From positions 1-64,000 of the forward strand of contig JAOTVR010000006.1 of the NCBI GenBank assembly GCA_029863305.1: a stretch of 64,000 nt of DNA, in the 5' to 3' direction. Numbering within the stretch: the stretch's first letter is position 1; each line of letters opens with the position of its first letter. This document shows positions 19,226-29,458 of the stretch, one piece after another. The stretch comes from Gammaproteobacteria bacterium (lineage in GTDB: Bacteria > Pseudomonadota > Gammaproteobacteria > Steroidobacterales > Woeseiaceae). Under the pieces are notes generated by a model. The model ran no database searches and was not told the DNA's origin. It saw nothing but the letters and a program-made list of their open reading frames with translations. Both the position numbers and the translations under genes were made by a program.

Positions 19226-20574
19226 CAGCTTTTTTCCACCGCCTGCAGGGGAATGCGCACGAAGAACACGGTACGGCCGGGCCGGCTTTCAAATTCGATC
19301 AGGCCGCCGTGGCGGCTCAGCAATTCCTGAGCGGCCGGCAATCCAAGCCCTGTGCCATCGGGCCGGTTCGTGATCAGCGGATAAAACACCGAGTCCTGTA
19401 AGTCGAACGGAATGCCGGGGCCGTCATCTTCTATTTCTATCGAGGCGATAACCCTGTGCCGGGTGTCGCCTATCGTAAAGTTGGTCGCCGCCCGGCTCCG
19501 CAGAGTTATCGTGCCGTGACCCTCGAGCGCAGTCACAGCGTTGCGAATCAGGTTCAAAAACGCCTGCACCATCTGGTCGCGGTCAAGATCGATCAGCGGC
19601 AACCCCGGGTCGTAGTCACGCCGAAAAGACACTTGTCTTTGTTCTTCTGCTTCGATGATGCGCACAACGTATTCGAGTAATTCGTGCACGTTTAATGGCT
19701 GTTTGTTCGCAGGACCACCGGGGCCGAGCAAGGTGTCGACGAGAGCCGCGAGGCGATCGGTTTCACTGATGACGACGTCGGTGTACTCCTTGAGTTCATC
19801 CTCAGCCAGTTGTCTCTCCAGGAGCTGCGCAGCGCCGCGGATTCCTCCCAGCGGGTTCTTGATCTCATGTGCGAGTTGCCGAATCATCTGCCGGCCGGCA
19901 CCGTGTTGAATGAGCAGCGCATTTTCGCGACTGATCCGGGCGCGTCGGGTAACGTCGGTCATCTCCACGAGCAGCGCAGCCTCGCCAAAGTCTACCGGTG
20001 ATACGTGGCAATCGACGACGCGTTCCTTGGCGTTTACCTCCGTTCGGCCCAGGCGTATTTCATTCGCATAGTGATCGCCCGTCTCAATGACGCGACTCAG
20101 GATGTCGCGCAATTCCGGTTCATCATCGGCAAGCCGCAATAACGACGCTCCGGCCGCGCGCCGCGCGCTGATACCCAGGATATTTTCGGCCGCGGGGTTC
20201 AGCCCGACGATCAGGAGACTCCTGTCCAGCAGGATGACACCTGAACTCAGGCTGTCGAGTATGCGTTTGGAGTGATCGTCGAATCCGCCGTTGTCGTCGG
20301 AACGCTTGCCGGTTTTTCCGCCTAGGGCCTGGCTGTGGCGACCTTGCTCTGCTGCACGTAGAATCGATTCGGCTGGCTGCGAATCATGAGCCGACCCGTG
20401 CTGTCGATGACTTCCGCTTGCAGGTTGTGCTCGCCGCGAAACACTTCCTCTATCTGGAAGCTCGTGCCGGTCACCACCCTCGGTTCGCCGTCGAAATACA
20501 CCCGCAGCTGATGCCCGCGTTGCAGGGCCGGGCTCAACGCCAGCGAAACGTTCAGTACGCCTTCGATATTCCAC
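19225..20574 (-). CDS. ntrB: Nitrogen regulation sensor kinase NR(II), NtrB; true N-terminus unresolved
   Basis: PAS (RILDSLSSGVILLDRS), H-box RQLAHEIKNPLGGIRGAAQLLER, HATPase EDDGPGIPFDLQ; only canonical in-frame start is GTG 20574, far inside the DUF4124 gene. Confidence 0.88.
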   Translation of the reverse strand: MEYRRRTERFAGVEPGPATRASAAGVFRRRTEGGDRHELPDRGSVSRRAQPASGSHRQHGSAHDSQPAESILRAAEQGRHSQALGGKTGKRSDDNGGFDDHSKRILDSLSSGVILLDRSLLIVGLNPAAENILGISARRAAGASLLRLADDEPELRDILSRVIETGDHYANEIRLGRTEVNAKERVVDCHVSPVDFGEAALLVEMTDVTRRARISRENALLIQHGAGRQMIRQLAHEIKNPLGGIRGAAQLLERQLAEDELKEYTDVVISETDRLAALVDTLLGPGGPANKQPLNVHELLEYVVRIIEAEEQRQVSFRRDYDPGLPLIDLDRDQMVQAFLNLIRNAVTALEGHGTITLRSRAATNFTIGDTRHRVIASIEIEDDGPGIPFDLQDSVFYPLITNRPDGTGLGLPAAQELLSRHGGLIEFESRPGRTVFFVRIPLQAVEKS

Positions 20575-20855
20575 AGCGTTTCTTCTGCGCCAGGCGAGGA
20601 AATTGACAGGCTTGCATAACGGAAGGGCTCGTCGGTTGCCTGCTCGTCGTCGTCCGCATCACGCTGCGGCGGCGGCCGGTACAGGCGCGCGCCGGTATCG
20701 CGCGAATATTCCGACAGCTGCACCACCTCGGCACCTTCCCGAGGCCGGTCGGAGTAGTGCACGATACCGTCTTCATCCACCCAGCGGTACGCCTCAGCCA
20801 GGACGGCGCTAGCCGCCAGCAGGCACAGGAGGAGAAGAATAGCGCGTGTTTGCAT
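20322..20855 (-). CDS. DUF4124 domain-containing periplasmic protein
   Basis: Signal peptide then EAYRWVDEDGIVHYSDRPREGAE; position between glnA and ntrB. Confidence 0.85.
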   Translation of the reverse strand: MQTRAILLLLCLLAASAVLAEAYRWVDEDGIVHYSDRPREGAEVVQLSEYSRDTGARLYRPPPQRDADDDEQATDEPFRYASLSISSPGAEETLWNIEGVLNVSLALSPALQRGHQLRVYFDGEPRVVTGTSFQIEEVFRGEHNLQAEVIDSTGRLMIRSQPNRFYVQQSKVATARP

Positions 20856-20895
20856 CGAGTTAGCATAGCAACTTCGGCAGGATTTGGGGTAGTGG

Positions 20896-20918
20896 CCGGG
20901 CGGCAATTTGCCGCCCGG
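20896..20918. terminator. Near-perfect hairpin downstream of glnA (CCGGGCGGCAATTTGCCGCCCGG)
   Basis: Inverted repeat CCGGGCGGCAA-T-TTGCCGCCCGG; on the glnA (minus) strand no strong U-tract follows, so it may be an attenuator or processing hairpin. Confidence 0.6.
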
Positions 20919-20934
20919 TTCACACTTTTTGCCT

Positions 20935-22344
20935 TTACAAGCTGTAATACATGTCGAATTCGACCGGATGCGTGGTCATGCGCAGCCGGGTGACATTTTC
21001 CTGCTTGAGGTCGATATACGCATCGATCAGGTCATCCGAGAACACGTCGCCCGCCTTCAGGAACTCGCGGTCACCGTCCAGCGCGGCCAGTGCCTCATCC
21101 AGCGAGAACGCAACCAGCTTGAGTTCTTTCTCTTCCTCCGGCGGCAGGTCATACAGATCCTTATCCATCGCATCGCCCGGATGAATCTTGTTCGTGATGC
21201 CGTCGAGGCCCGCCATCATCATTGCGGCAAAGGCCAGATACGGATTCGCCATCGAGTCCGGGAAGCGCACTTCGATGCGGCGCCCTTTCGGATTCGAGAT
21301 GTACGGAATGCGAATGGATGCCGAGCGGTTGCGCGCCGAGTAAGCGAGAATGGTCGGCGCCTCGAAACCTGGAACCAGCCGCTTGTAACTGTTGGTTGCC
21401 GGGTTTGTGAATGCGTTCAACGCTTTGGCATGTTTGATGATGCCGCCGATGTAAAACAGCGCCGTTTCAGACAGACCGCCATAGCCATCACCGGAAAACA
21501 GGTTTTCACCGTCTTTGAACAAGGACTGATGTACGTGCATGCCGTTACCGTTGTCGTTGACCAGCGGCTTGGGCATGAACGTCGCCGTCTTGCCGTAAGC
21601 ATGCGCCACATTGTGTACGACGTACTTGAGGATCTGAACTTCGTCGGCCTTGGCCACTAACGTATTGAATTTAGCTCCAATTTCGCACTGTCCGGCAGTT
21701 GCCACTTCATGGTGATGCACTTCGGTTTCGACGCCCATGTCCTCGATCGCGAGACACATGGCCGAGCGCAGGTTGTGTAATGAATCCACCGGCGGCACGG
21801 GAAAGTATCCGCCTTTGACCGTTGGCCGGTGACCGGTATTGCCTTCCTCGATGCTGCGATCCGTGTTCCAGGCACCTTCATCCGAATCAACCTTATAGAA
21901 CGCTCCCTGCATCGAGTCGTCCCAGGCAACGTGATCGAAGACGAAGAATTCGTTTTCGGGACCGAAAAATGCAGCGTCGGCGATGCCGGTCGACTTGAGA
22001 TACGCTTCTGCGCGATCGGCCAGCGAGCGTGGACAACGATCATATCCCTGCATCGTCGCCGGCTCGATGACGTTGCAGCGCAGATTGATTGTCGTCTCAT
22101 CCGAAAACACGTCGACGACCGCGGATGCCGGGTCCGGCAGCAGGATCATGTCGGACTCGTTGATGCCCTTCCAACCGGAGATCGACGAGCCGTCGAACAT
22201 CTTGCCATCTTCAAACAACTCCTCGTCGATCGTATGAGCGGGCACCGTTACGTGTTGTTCCTTGCCTATCGTGTCCGTGAAACGAAAATCGACAAATTTG
22301 GCCTCAGTCTCTTTGATCAGGCCGAGTACGTCCTTGGGCTTCAT
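20935..22344 (-). CDS. glnA: Type I glutamine synthetase
   Basis: [37 protein letters not shown], start [10 protein letters not shown]. Confidence 0.97.
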   Translation of the reverse strand: MKPKDVLGLIKETEAKFVDFRFTDTIGKEQHVTVPAHTIDEELFEDGKMFDGSSISGWKGINESDMILLPDPASAVVDVFSDETTINLRCNVIEPATMQGYDRCPRSLADRAEAYLKSTGIADAAFFGPENEFFVFDHVAWDDSMQGAFYKVDSDEGAWNTDRSIEEGNTGHRPTVKGGYFPVPPVDSLHNLRSAMCLAIEDMGVETEVHHHEVATAGQCEIGAKFNTLVAKADEVQILKYVVHNVAHAYGKTATFMPKPLVNDNGNGMHVHQSLFKDGENLFSGDGYGGLSETALFYIGGIIKHAKALNAFTNPATNSYKRLVPGFEAPTILAYSARNRSASIRIPYISNPKGRRIEVRFPDSMANPYLAFAAMMMAGLDGITNKIHPGDAMDKDLYDLPPEEEKELKLVAFSLDEALAALDGDREFLKAGDVFSDDLIDAYIDLKQENVTRLRMTTHPVEFDMYYSL

Positions 22345-22410
22345 GACTTTCCTCCAGTTTCTAAAGCGCAAAAAATGCCCGGTAGGTCCGGGCCGGATTA
22401 CAGAAGTCTC

Positions 22411-22426
22411 TGCAGGATGCGTGCCA
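22411..22426 (-). promoter_or_regulatory. Sigma54 promoter of glnA (TGGCACGCATCCTGCA)
   Basis: Minus-strand match to TGGCACG-N4-TTGCA with one mismatch and correct GG/GC spacing. Confidence 0.85.
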
Positions 22427-22488
22427 AATTGGTGCGCACCGTAAGTTGTTGATTGTCTTGATCTCGTGCCAGCCTGCTAATCCGCTCC

Positions 22489-22505
22489 TGCACCACTATA
22501 GAGCA
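22489..22505. promoter_or_regulatory. NtrC binding site (TGCACCACTATAGAGCA)
   Basis: Two mismatches to TGCACCA-N3-TGGTGCA. Confidence 0.7.
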
Positions 22506-22519
22506 ATCGCTGCCGAATG

Positions 22520-22536
22520 TGCACCATTTGGGTGCG
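22520..22536. promoter_or_regulatory. NtrC binding site (TGCACCATTTGGGTGCG)
   Basis: Two mismatches to TGCACCA-N3-TGGTGCA; 31 bp from the other site. Confidence 0.75.
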
Positions 22537-22629
22537 ATTCCTGGCGGCGTCACCCCCGGCATGAACACCGATGCCACGCATTCTCCCAAGTCCTATATAC
22601 TCCGCGGGTTTGGGACCGGTAATACACAA

Positions 22630-23562
22630 ATGACTACGGACAAACCGTCCGCTGTGCTCAGCTTTCAGGACCTGATCCTCAAGCTGCAGCAGTATTGGGC
22701 GGAGCGCGGCTGCGTCGTAATGCAGCCCTATGACAAGGAGATGGGCGCGGGCACGTTTCATCCGGCGACGTTCCTGAGGGCCATCGGCCCGGAACCCTGG
22801 AGCGCAGCCTACGTGCAGCCGTCGCGGCGGCCGACGGACGGGCGTTATGGCGACAACCCGTTTCGACTGCAGCATTACTATCAGTACCAGGTCGTCATCA
22901 AACCCTCGCCCGACGACTTTCAGGAGCTCTATCTCGATTCCTTGCGCGCCATCGGCATCGACACGCTGGTGCACGATATTCGCTTTGTCGAAGACAACTG
23001 GGAGTCGCCCACACTCGGCGCCTGGGGTCTTGGCTGGGAGGTCTGGCTAAACGGCATGGAGGTCACCCAGTTCACCTATTTCCAGCAGGTCGGCGGCCTT
23101 GAGTGCCGGCCCGTGACGGGTGAAATCACCTACGGTATCGAACGTCTTGCGATGTATCTGCAAGGTGTCGAAAGCATTTTCGACCTCGTCTGGACCGACG
23201 GGCCGCTGGGTCGCATTACGTATGGCGACGTTTATCACCAGAATGAAGTCGAACAGTCCCGCTACAACTTCGACGCTGCTGATATTGATGACCTGTTTCA
23301 CCAGTTCGATCATGCCGAACACGAGAGCGAGCGCCTCATCGGGCTGAATCTCGCACTCCCTGCCTATGAACAAATGCTCACGGCATCACACGTTTTCAAC
23401 TTGCTCGATGCGCGGCAGGCAATTTCAGTCAGCGAGCGACAACGATTCATTTTGCGCGTCCGCACAATGGCCCGCGCCATAGCAGAGGCGTACTACTCCA
23501 GCCGCGAATCGCTCGGTTTCCCGATGCTGGCCTCTGTTGCCGGCGGAGACTCGACCCAATGA
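22630..23562 (+). CDS. glyQ: Glycine--tRNA ligase alpha subunit
   Basis: [48 protein letters not shown]. Confidence 0.97.
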   Translation: MTTDKPSAVLSFQDLILKLQQYWAERGCVVMQPYDKEMGAGTFHPATFLRAIGPEPWSAAYVQPSRRPTDGRYGDNPFRLQHYYQYQVVIKPSPDDFQELYLDSLRAIGIDTLVHDIRFVEDNWESPTLGAWGLGWEVWLNGMEVTQFTYFQQVGGLECRPVTGEITYGIERLAMYLQGVESIFDLVWTDGPLGRITYGDVYHQNEVEQSRYNFDAADIDDLFHQFDHAEHESERLIGLNLALPAYEQMLTASHVFNLLDARQAISVSERQRFILRVRTMARAIAEAYYSSRESLGFPMLASVAGGDSTQ

Positions 23563-25643
23563 GCAAGGCGAACGACTTTCTCGTCGAGATCGGCACCGAA
23601 GAACTGCCGCCAAAAGCGCTGCGCACATTGATGGGTGCATTTGCCGGCTCCCTCGAGGCCGCTGTCGATGACGCGCGGCTGGCGCACGGCGCCGTGCACG
23701 CTTACGCGAGCCCGCGCCGCCTGGCGGTCCTGATAGAAGAGCTGCAGGCAGGTCAGGAAGACCGCAAGACGTCGCAAAAGGGCCCGCCGGTCTCCATTGC
23801 CTTCGATGACGACGGCAATATCACGCCGGCCGGTGAAGCCTTCGCCAGCAAGTGCGGGGTCGCGATTGCGGAACTCGGCCGGGTGACAACCGACAAGGGC
23901 GAATGGTTGTCCTGCGACATCGTCGAGACCGGCAAGACGGCCGCAGCCCTCATGCCCGAGCTCATCGAAAAGACGCTGGCCGGACTACCGATTCCGCGAC
24001 GTATGCGCTGGGGCGCAGGCGATGCCGAATTTGTGCGCCCGATTCACTGGATAGTGCTCTTGCATGGCAGCAAGGTCATAAAAGCGCCCATCATGGGGAT
24101 TACCGCCGACAACAAGTCGCGCGGCCATCGCTTTCACAGCAAGAAGCCCATTACCATCAAGGCGCCCGGTGACTATTTGCGGGCGCTCGAGGACGACGGT
24201 CGCGTCATCGCCGACTTCGACAGACGACGGCAACTCGTCGAAAGCGGCGTCACGCAACAGGCGAAGCAGGCGGGCGGCAACATCGTCGACGGCGAACTCA
24301 TCTACGACGAAGTTACTGCCCTGGTTGAGTGGCCCGTGCCCATCACCGGCACATTCGACGATGAATACCTGGAATTGCCCCGCGAGGCCATTGTCTCCAC
24401 GCTGACCAGCCATCAGCGGTACTTTCCGGTGGCGGACAAGAGCGGCGCCTTGCTACCCCGCTTTGTCACCGTTGCCAATCTTGACAGCAAGGATCCCGAG
24501 CAGGTCCGCGACGGCAATGAACGCGTCATTCGCCCGCGCCTGGCGGACGCCGCTTTTTTCTGGGACAACGATCGTCGTACGGCCCTGGCCGTGCGCCAGG
24601 AAGCTCTGCGTGACGTCGTCTATCAACGCGGCCTGGGCAGTTTGTATGACAAGAGCGTGCGCACCGCTGCAATGGTCGAGACGCTCGCCGCAGCGCTCGG
24701 CGTCGATTCGAGCACGGCGCAGCGCGCTGCTGCATTGGCCAAGTGCGACCTGCTCACCGGGATGGTCGGTGAGTTTCCGGAGTTACAGGGCACGATGGGC
24801 CGCTATTACGCGCTGTCCGACGGCGAACCGCAGAGCGTTGCCGACGCCATCGCCGAGCACTATTTGCCGCGCTTTTCCGGCGATGCGCTGCCCACGTCAA
24901 TCGATGGTCAGATCCTTGCTGTCGCCGACAAGCTCGACACGCTCGCCGGCATTTTCGTCATAGGCAAGAAACCGACTGGCAACCGTGATCCGTTCGCCCT
25001 GCGCCGGGCTGCGCTCGGCGTGATTCGCGTTCTGATCGAGTGCGAACTCGATGTCGACCTCAAGGCGATGCTGGCGGCTGCCGTCGCAGCGCAGCCGCCA
25101 GGCAAGACAGACGCGCGGCAAACAGTCGATGAGCTGTACACGTTTATCAGCGAACGGCTGCGGCGCTATTTTCTTGATCGGGACAAGGGTCTTGCGACCG
25201 AAACCTTTGATGCCGTGCTGGCACGCAGCCCGGCCTCGCTTCTCGATTTCGAGCGCCGCCTTGTTGCGGTGCAGGCATTCATCAAGCTCGAGCCTGCCGC
25301 CAGCCTGGCTGCTGCGAACAAGCGCATTGCGAACATCCTGAAGAAGGCCACGGTTGACAGCGGGGCGCAGGTGAAAGAGAAGTTGCTTGCCGATCCGGCA
25401 GAGGTCGCCTTGTGGTCCGCGCTTGGCGCCGCCAGGACTACGGTAGCACCGCTGTTGCAGGGCCGTGAGTACACGGCTGCGTTAACCGCGCTCGCGGAGT
25501 TGCGTGAGCCGGTTGACCTGTTCTTCGACGGCGTCATGGTCATGGCCGATGACGCGGCACTACAAAACAACCGGCTGGCGCTGCTTGACGACTTGCGCGC
25601 ACTGTTTCTCGACATCGCCGATATCTCGCGGCTGTCTATTTGA
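23559..25643 (+). CDS. glyS: Glycine--tRNA ligase beta subunit
   Basis: [35 protein letters not shown]; overlaps glyQ by 4 bp. Confidence 0.97.
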   Translation: MSKANDFLVEIGTEELPPKALRTLMGAFAGSLEAAVDDARLAHGAVHAYASPRRLAVLIEELQAGQEDRKTSQKGPPVSIAFDDDGNITPAGEAFASKCGVAIAELGRVTTDKGEWLSCDIVETGKTAAALMPELIEKTLAGLPIPRRMRWGAGDAEFVRPIHWIVLLHGSKVIKAPIMGITADNKSRGHRFHSKKPITIKAPGDYLRALEDDGRVIADFDRRRQLVESGVTQQAKQAGGNIVDGELIYDEVTALVEWPVPITGTFDDEYLELPREAIVSTLTSHQRYFPVADKSGALLPRFVTVANLDSKDPEQVRDGNERVIRPRLADAAFFWDNDRRTALAVRQEALRDVVYQRGLGSLYDKSVRTAAMVETLAAALGVDSSTAQRAAALAKCDLLTGMVGEFPELQGTMGRYYALSDGEPQSVADAIAEHYLPRFSGDALPTSIDGQILAVADKLDTLAGIFVIGKKPTGNRDPFALRRAALGVIRVLIECELDVDLKAMLAAAVAAQPPGKTDARQTVDELYTFISERLRRYFLDRDKGLATETFDAVLARSPASLLDFERRLVAVQAFIKLEPAASLAAANKRIANILKKATVDSGAQVKEKLLADPAEVALWSALGAARTTVAPLLQGREYTAALTALAELREPVDLFFDGVMVMADDAALQNNRLALLDDLRALFLDIADISRLSI

Positions 25644-26377
25644 TGTTGTGGCTGCGCGGACTGATCTTCACTTTCGTCATGTACGGCGCCGCGCTCGTTG
25701 GGTCCTCGCTGGTCGTGTTGCTGTTCTGGGCGCCGCACAGGGTGCGCTGGGCTGTCGCCGTTGGCTGGGCCGACACCTGCCTCTGGGCCGGGCGTTTTTT
25801 TTGCGGTCTCGATGTACACACCGAAGGCCGGGAGAATATTCCTGATGAGCCGTGTGTCTTTCTGATCAAGCACACGACGGCGCTCGAAACCTACTGGCAA
25901 ATCGCCGCGCTGCCGCCTTCGTGTTGGGTGCTGAAGCGTGAGTTGCTGTGGCTACCGGTTTTCGGCTGGTCGCTGGCGGTGATGCGCTCGATTGCCATCG
26001 ATCGCAAAGCCGGCGGATCGGCCGTGAAGCAGGTCATCGCAAAGGGCAGAGACCGGCTCGCCTCGGGCATGAGCGTCTGCATTTTTCCGGAAGGCACGCG
26101 CATGCCACCGGGCGAAACGCGCCGCTACGGCGTCAGCGGCGCGGCGCTCGCCCAGGAGGCCGCTTGCCCGATCGTGCCGGTGGCGCACAATGCCGGCGAC
26201 TTTTGGCCCAAGCGCGGCCTTCGCAAGCGCCCCGGCCAGATCCGCTTTTGTATCGGCCCGCCGATCGATCCAGCCGGACGGCGGCCAAAGGAAACAAACG
26301 TTATTGCGCAGCAGTGGGTCGAAGCGAAGATGGCCGACATCAGCGATTTCTATAAGGAACGCGCACATGGAACCTAA
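25643..26377 (+). CDS. 1-acyl-sn-glycerol-3-phosphate acyltransferase (PlsC-like)
   Basis: Modified HxxxxD-like KHTTALE, FPEGTRMPPGE motif; follows glyS. Confidence 0.85.
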   Translation: MLWLRGLIFTFVMYGAALVGSSLVVLLFWAPHRVRWAVAVGWADTCLWAGRFFCGLDVHTEGRENIPDEPCVFLIKHTTALETYWQIAALPPSCWVLKRELLWLPVFGWSLAVMRSIAIDRKAGGSAVKQVIAKGRDRLASGMSVCIFPEGTRMPPGETRRYGVSGAALAQEAACPIVPVAHNAGDFWPKRGLRKRPGQIRFCIGPPIDPAGRRPKETNVIAQQWVEAKMADISDFYKERAHGT

Positions 26378-28010
26378 GCATATCTGCACGACTTTTTTGT
26401 TTCTCGCCCTCAGTGCCTGCGGCGCCGGTCAGCCGCCGCCTGTTACCGACAGGGACGGCGCCCTGGATGCCGTCACGGCGCAGAAGCTCGAGGCACATGT
26501 CGCCTACCTTGCCGACGATGCACTCGAGGGTCGCATGGCCGGCGAGCCCGGTTACAACGAGGCGGCACAATATGTGGCCGACCGCTTTGCCGGATTTAGC
26601 CTTGAGCCCGCTGGCGAGGATGGCTGGTTTCAGCAGGTGCCACTGATAACGTATCGCCTCGATGAGGAAAGCGCGGCGCTCATCGCTCACCGCGACGGCG
26701 AAGACACCGAGCTGCTGTACAAAGAGCACTTCGCAATGTCCGGCGACAAGGTTCGTGAGACAAGAAGCGTGCGTGCCGAGGTCGTTTATGTCGGTTTCGG
26801 CGTGCATGCGCCGGACCTCGGCTACTCCGACTATGATGGTGTTGATGTCGAGGGCAAGATCGTTGCTGTGTTTAGCAACGCGCCGGCGTCTTTTCCGCAC
26901 AACGAGCGCGCTTATTATGCGTCCAACCGGACCAAGGCCGAGCAGGCGATAGCCCGCGGTGCGGTCGGTATTATCGGTCTGGTATCCAAGCGCATGGAAG
27001 AGTACTTCCCCTGGGAGCGAGTGATGCTTGAACTGGGCACCAGGCCCGGAATGGCCTGGGTCACGCTCACCGGCGAGGCCGCGGACTATTATCCGGAGCT
27101 GCGCGGCAGCGCGATGATCAACGTCGACATTGCAAGAGAGCTGTTCGCCGGCACCGCCATTTCTTTCGACGAAGCACGCACAGCAACCGAGGCGTCAACG
27201 CCTGCGTCGACTCCGCTGGGCTTCGAAGTGACACTTAGCAGCAAAACGACACACGACATGGTCACGAGCCCCAACGTGATTGGTATCGTGCGCGGAACCG
27301 ACCCGGAACTGGCCGATGAGTACGTCGTCTACAGCGCACACCTCGATCACAACGGGGTCGGCGCGCCCGTTGACGGCGATGCCATCTACAACGGTGCGTA
27401 CGACAACGCGATGGGTGCTTCGCTGTTAATCGAGACAGCAAGAGTCTTTGCCGCGTCGCCACCGCGCCGCTCAGTCTTGTTCATTGCCGTAACGGCAGAA
27501 GAGCGTGGATTGCTCGGCTCCGATTACTTCGCGCACTACCCGACCGTACCGACCGCATCGATGGTCGCCAACGTCAATCTCGATATGCCTTTGTTTCTTT
27601 ATCCGGTCGCCGACATCATCGCGTTCGGCGCCGAGCACTCTTCGCTCGAGGCAACGGTCGAGGCCGCTATCCGCATCGAAGGTTTCGAATTAACGCCGGA
27701 CCCGATGCCCGAAGAAACCATCTTCATTCGCTCCGATCAGTACTCGTTTGTGCGCAAGGGTGTACCCGCGACCTTCCTCGTCCCCGGCTTTGGCTCGCTC
27801 GACCCCGATATCGACGGTCAGGCCGTCGTTGAGGATCACCGCAAGAACCATTACCACCGCCCTTCCGACGACCTGACGCGCCCTGTCGATTGGGACTCTG
27901 CGGTGCGATTTGCACGCGCTAATGCGCGCATCGGCTATGCGATCGCCGACGACGATGCGCGACCGACGTGGAACGAGGGAGACTTTTTCGGCGAGACATT
28001 TGCTCCCTGA
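26367..28010 (+). CDS. M28-family metallopeptidase, lipoprotein
   Basis: Lipobox LALSACGAG, YSAHLDHNG, NGAYDNAMGASLLIETARVF, AVTAEERGLLGSDYF. Confidence 0.9.
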   Translation: MEPKHICTTFLFLALSACGAGQPPPVTDRDGALDAVTAQKLEAHVAYLADDALEGRMAGEPGYNEAAQYVADRFAGFSLEPAGEDGWFQQVPLITYRLDEESAALIAHRDGEDTELLYKEHFAMSGDKVRETRSVRAEVVYVGFGVHAPDLGYSDYDGVDVEGKIVAVFSNAPASFPHNERAYYASNRTKAEQAIARGAVGIIGLVSKRMEEYFPWERVMLELGTRPGMAWVTLTGEAADYYPELRGSAMINVDIARELFAGTAISFDEARTATEASTPASTPLGFEVTLSSKTTHDMVTSPNVIGIVRGTDPELADEYVVYSAHLDHNGVGAPVDGDAIYNGAYDNAMGASLLIETARVFAASPPRRSVLFIAVTAEERGLLGSDYFAHYPTVPTASMVANVNLDMPLFLYPVADIIAFGAEHSSLEATVEAAIRIEGFELTPDPMPEETIFIRSDQYSFVRKGVPATFLVPGFGSLDPDIDGQAVVEDHRKNHYHRPSDDLTRPVDWDSAVRFARANARIGYAIADDDARPTWNEGDFFGETFAP

Positions 28011-28034
28011 CCCTGCTGGCGGGCGCCAGGCAGA

Positions 28035-28454
28035 TCAGTTGCGACTTCCGGGTGCTTCACCCAGGCTCTTCAGCTCGGCGGCCTCGGCTTCTGTCAATGC
28101 GTAAATTCTGTGAATCCGGCAACCCCGAATCGTATCGAAACGCGCGCGGATCCTGCGGCTGTCCCAGCGCTCGTCGGCAACGATGCGACTGTTGTCGCTC
28201 AGCTCCCAGCAGCGACGATCAAAGTCAACCAGATAGGTGTCATTGCGCCCCTTATAGATCAGGAAGTAGTCGTCGATGGACTCCCAGCTGTCCTGTGCTC
28301 GCGACTCGATCGCGTCCATTTCTTCGAGCTGACGAACGTCAATAAAATCGCGTACCGCCTGAACCTGATCTTGCCTGCTGGTGCTGTCATTCGCGTCGTG
28401 CGCCGCGCACGCCGTGATCAGGGCGCTGGCAGTGATCAACATGGCCGTCTTCAT
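28035..28454 (-). CDS. Small lipoprotein, DUF6491-like
   Basis: Lipobox-like ALITACAAH; R-x-I-RGCRIHRIYALTEAEAAELKSLG C-terminus. Confidence 0.65.
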   Translation of the reverse strand: MKTAMLITASALITACAAHDANDSTSRQDQVQAVRDFIDVRQLEEMDAIESRAQDSWESIDDYFLIYKGRNDTYLVDFDRRCWELSDNSRIVADERWDSRRIRARFDTIRGCRIHRIYALTEAEAAELKSLGEAPGSRN

Positions 28455-29392
28455 AATCGCTCCTCGGCATACAGCCGCACGATGTACGCGCTCGCTTTTG
28501 GATAGTCCTCTGTCCAGCGTTCGATATCGGCGCGCATGTTCGCCGGCAGTTGCTCGCGTTCTATGCGGCTCGCATCGGCCATGCCGCCACCGTAACCCTC
28601 TGGCTGCATCCACAGTCCTGAATGCGCCGCAAAAGTAATGTCCGTGTAGTTAATTATATCGCCGCCGAGGATCGATTGCCGTCCGTCGGCCAGCTGTGTA
28701 TCGACCGTGCTGAGCAATTCATCGATGTGCAAAACAGATTTGGCAAAGTGCTCGTCGGTGATGGCAAAGCTCTTGCGTATCAGAAAGCCGAGCAGCGGAA
28801 ACAACAGGCGCAATGACATTCGCTGCCAGGCAGGCACCCGCGGGTTGTTGGCGCCCCAGGCCTGCAACGTCAGCTCACGATCATGCAGCAGGTAATAATA
28901 GATCCACACCTGCAAATTGCGTCCGTAGCGATCGAGTTTCTTCTCAAGTGCGAGCCGCTCTTCGGTCGGTCGCAGAAACTCGGCGGCTTCCGCATGACCC
29001 TCTCCGTAGCAGCCCCAGAGGTATCGCAGGATCTCTGGCGAATTGCCGATAATCGACTGGACGATTCCAGTCCTTATACGCAACTGTGGCACTGAGCGTC
29101 CGCTGAAATACGCACCGAGCGTACCGCCGCTTTGCCGCTCGCTGTAGTCCACCCCGAGCCGGTCCATGCACCAGCGGACCTTTTCGACGAAATGACTGGC
29201 CGATATCGTTTCCAGCACCATATCGGGCGATTTCTCGGGCGCGACAATACCACTTAACACGATCAGCCAGCGCCACAGCAGCGCCAGGGCCACAAGCGCT
29301 ATTGCCATTGAGACGCTCATCTCGAACCATGCAACCAGAATGGGCAGCAACAACAGGAATAGCGAATAAATCAGTAGTCGATTGCGAGTCAT
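28451..29392 (-). CDS. Membrane-anchored glutathione S-transferase-like protein
   Basis: Two N-terminal TM segments, then SHFVEKVRWCMDRLGVDYSE thioredoxin-like start and C-terminal helical domain. Confidence 0.75.
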   Translation of the reverse strand: MTRNRLLIYSLFLLLLPILVAWFEMSVSMAIALVALALLWRWLIVLSGIVAPEKSPDMVLETISASHFVEKVRWCMDRLGVDYSERQSGGTLGAYFSGRSVPQLRIRTGIVQSIIGNSPEILRYLWGCYGEGHAEAAEFLRPTEERLALEKKLDRYGRNLQVWIYYYLLHDRELTLQAWGANNPRVPAWQRMSLRLLFPLLGFLIRKSFAITDEHFAKSVLHIDELLSTVDTQLADGRQSILGGDIINYTDITFAAHSGLWMQPEGYGGGMADASRIEREQLPANMRADIERWTEDYPKASAYIVRLYAEERL

Positions 29393-29458
29393 CGCGGCTA
29401 TTGTAACGGTATTCGCTCACCGACACCCGGGCCCCACGGCGGGTACACTCAGGAGCAC

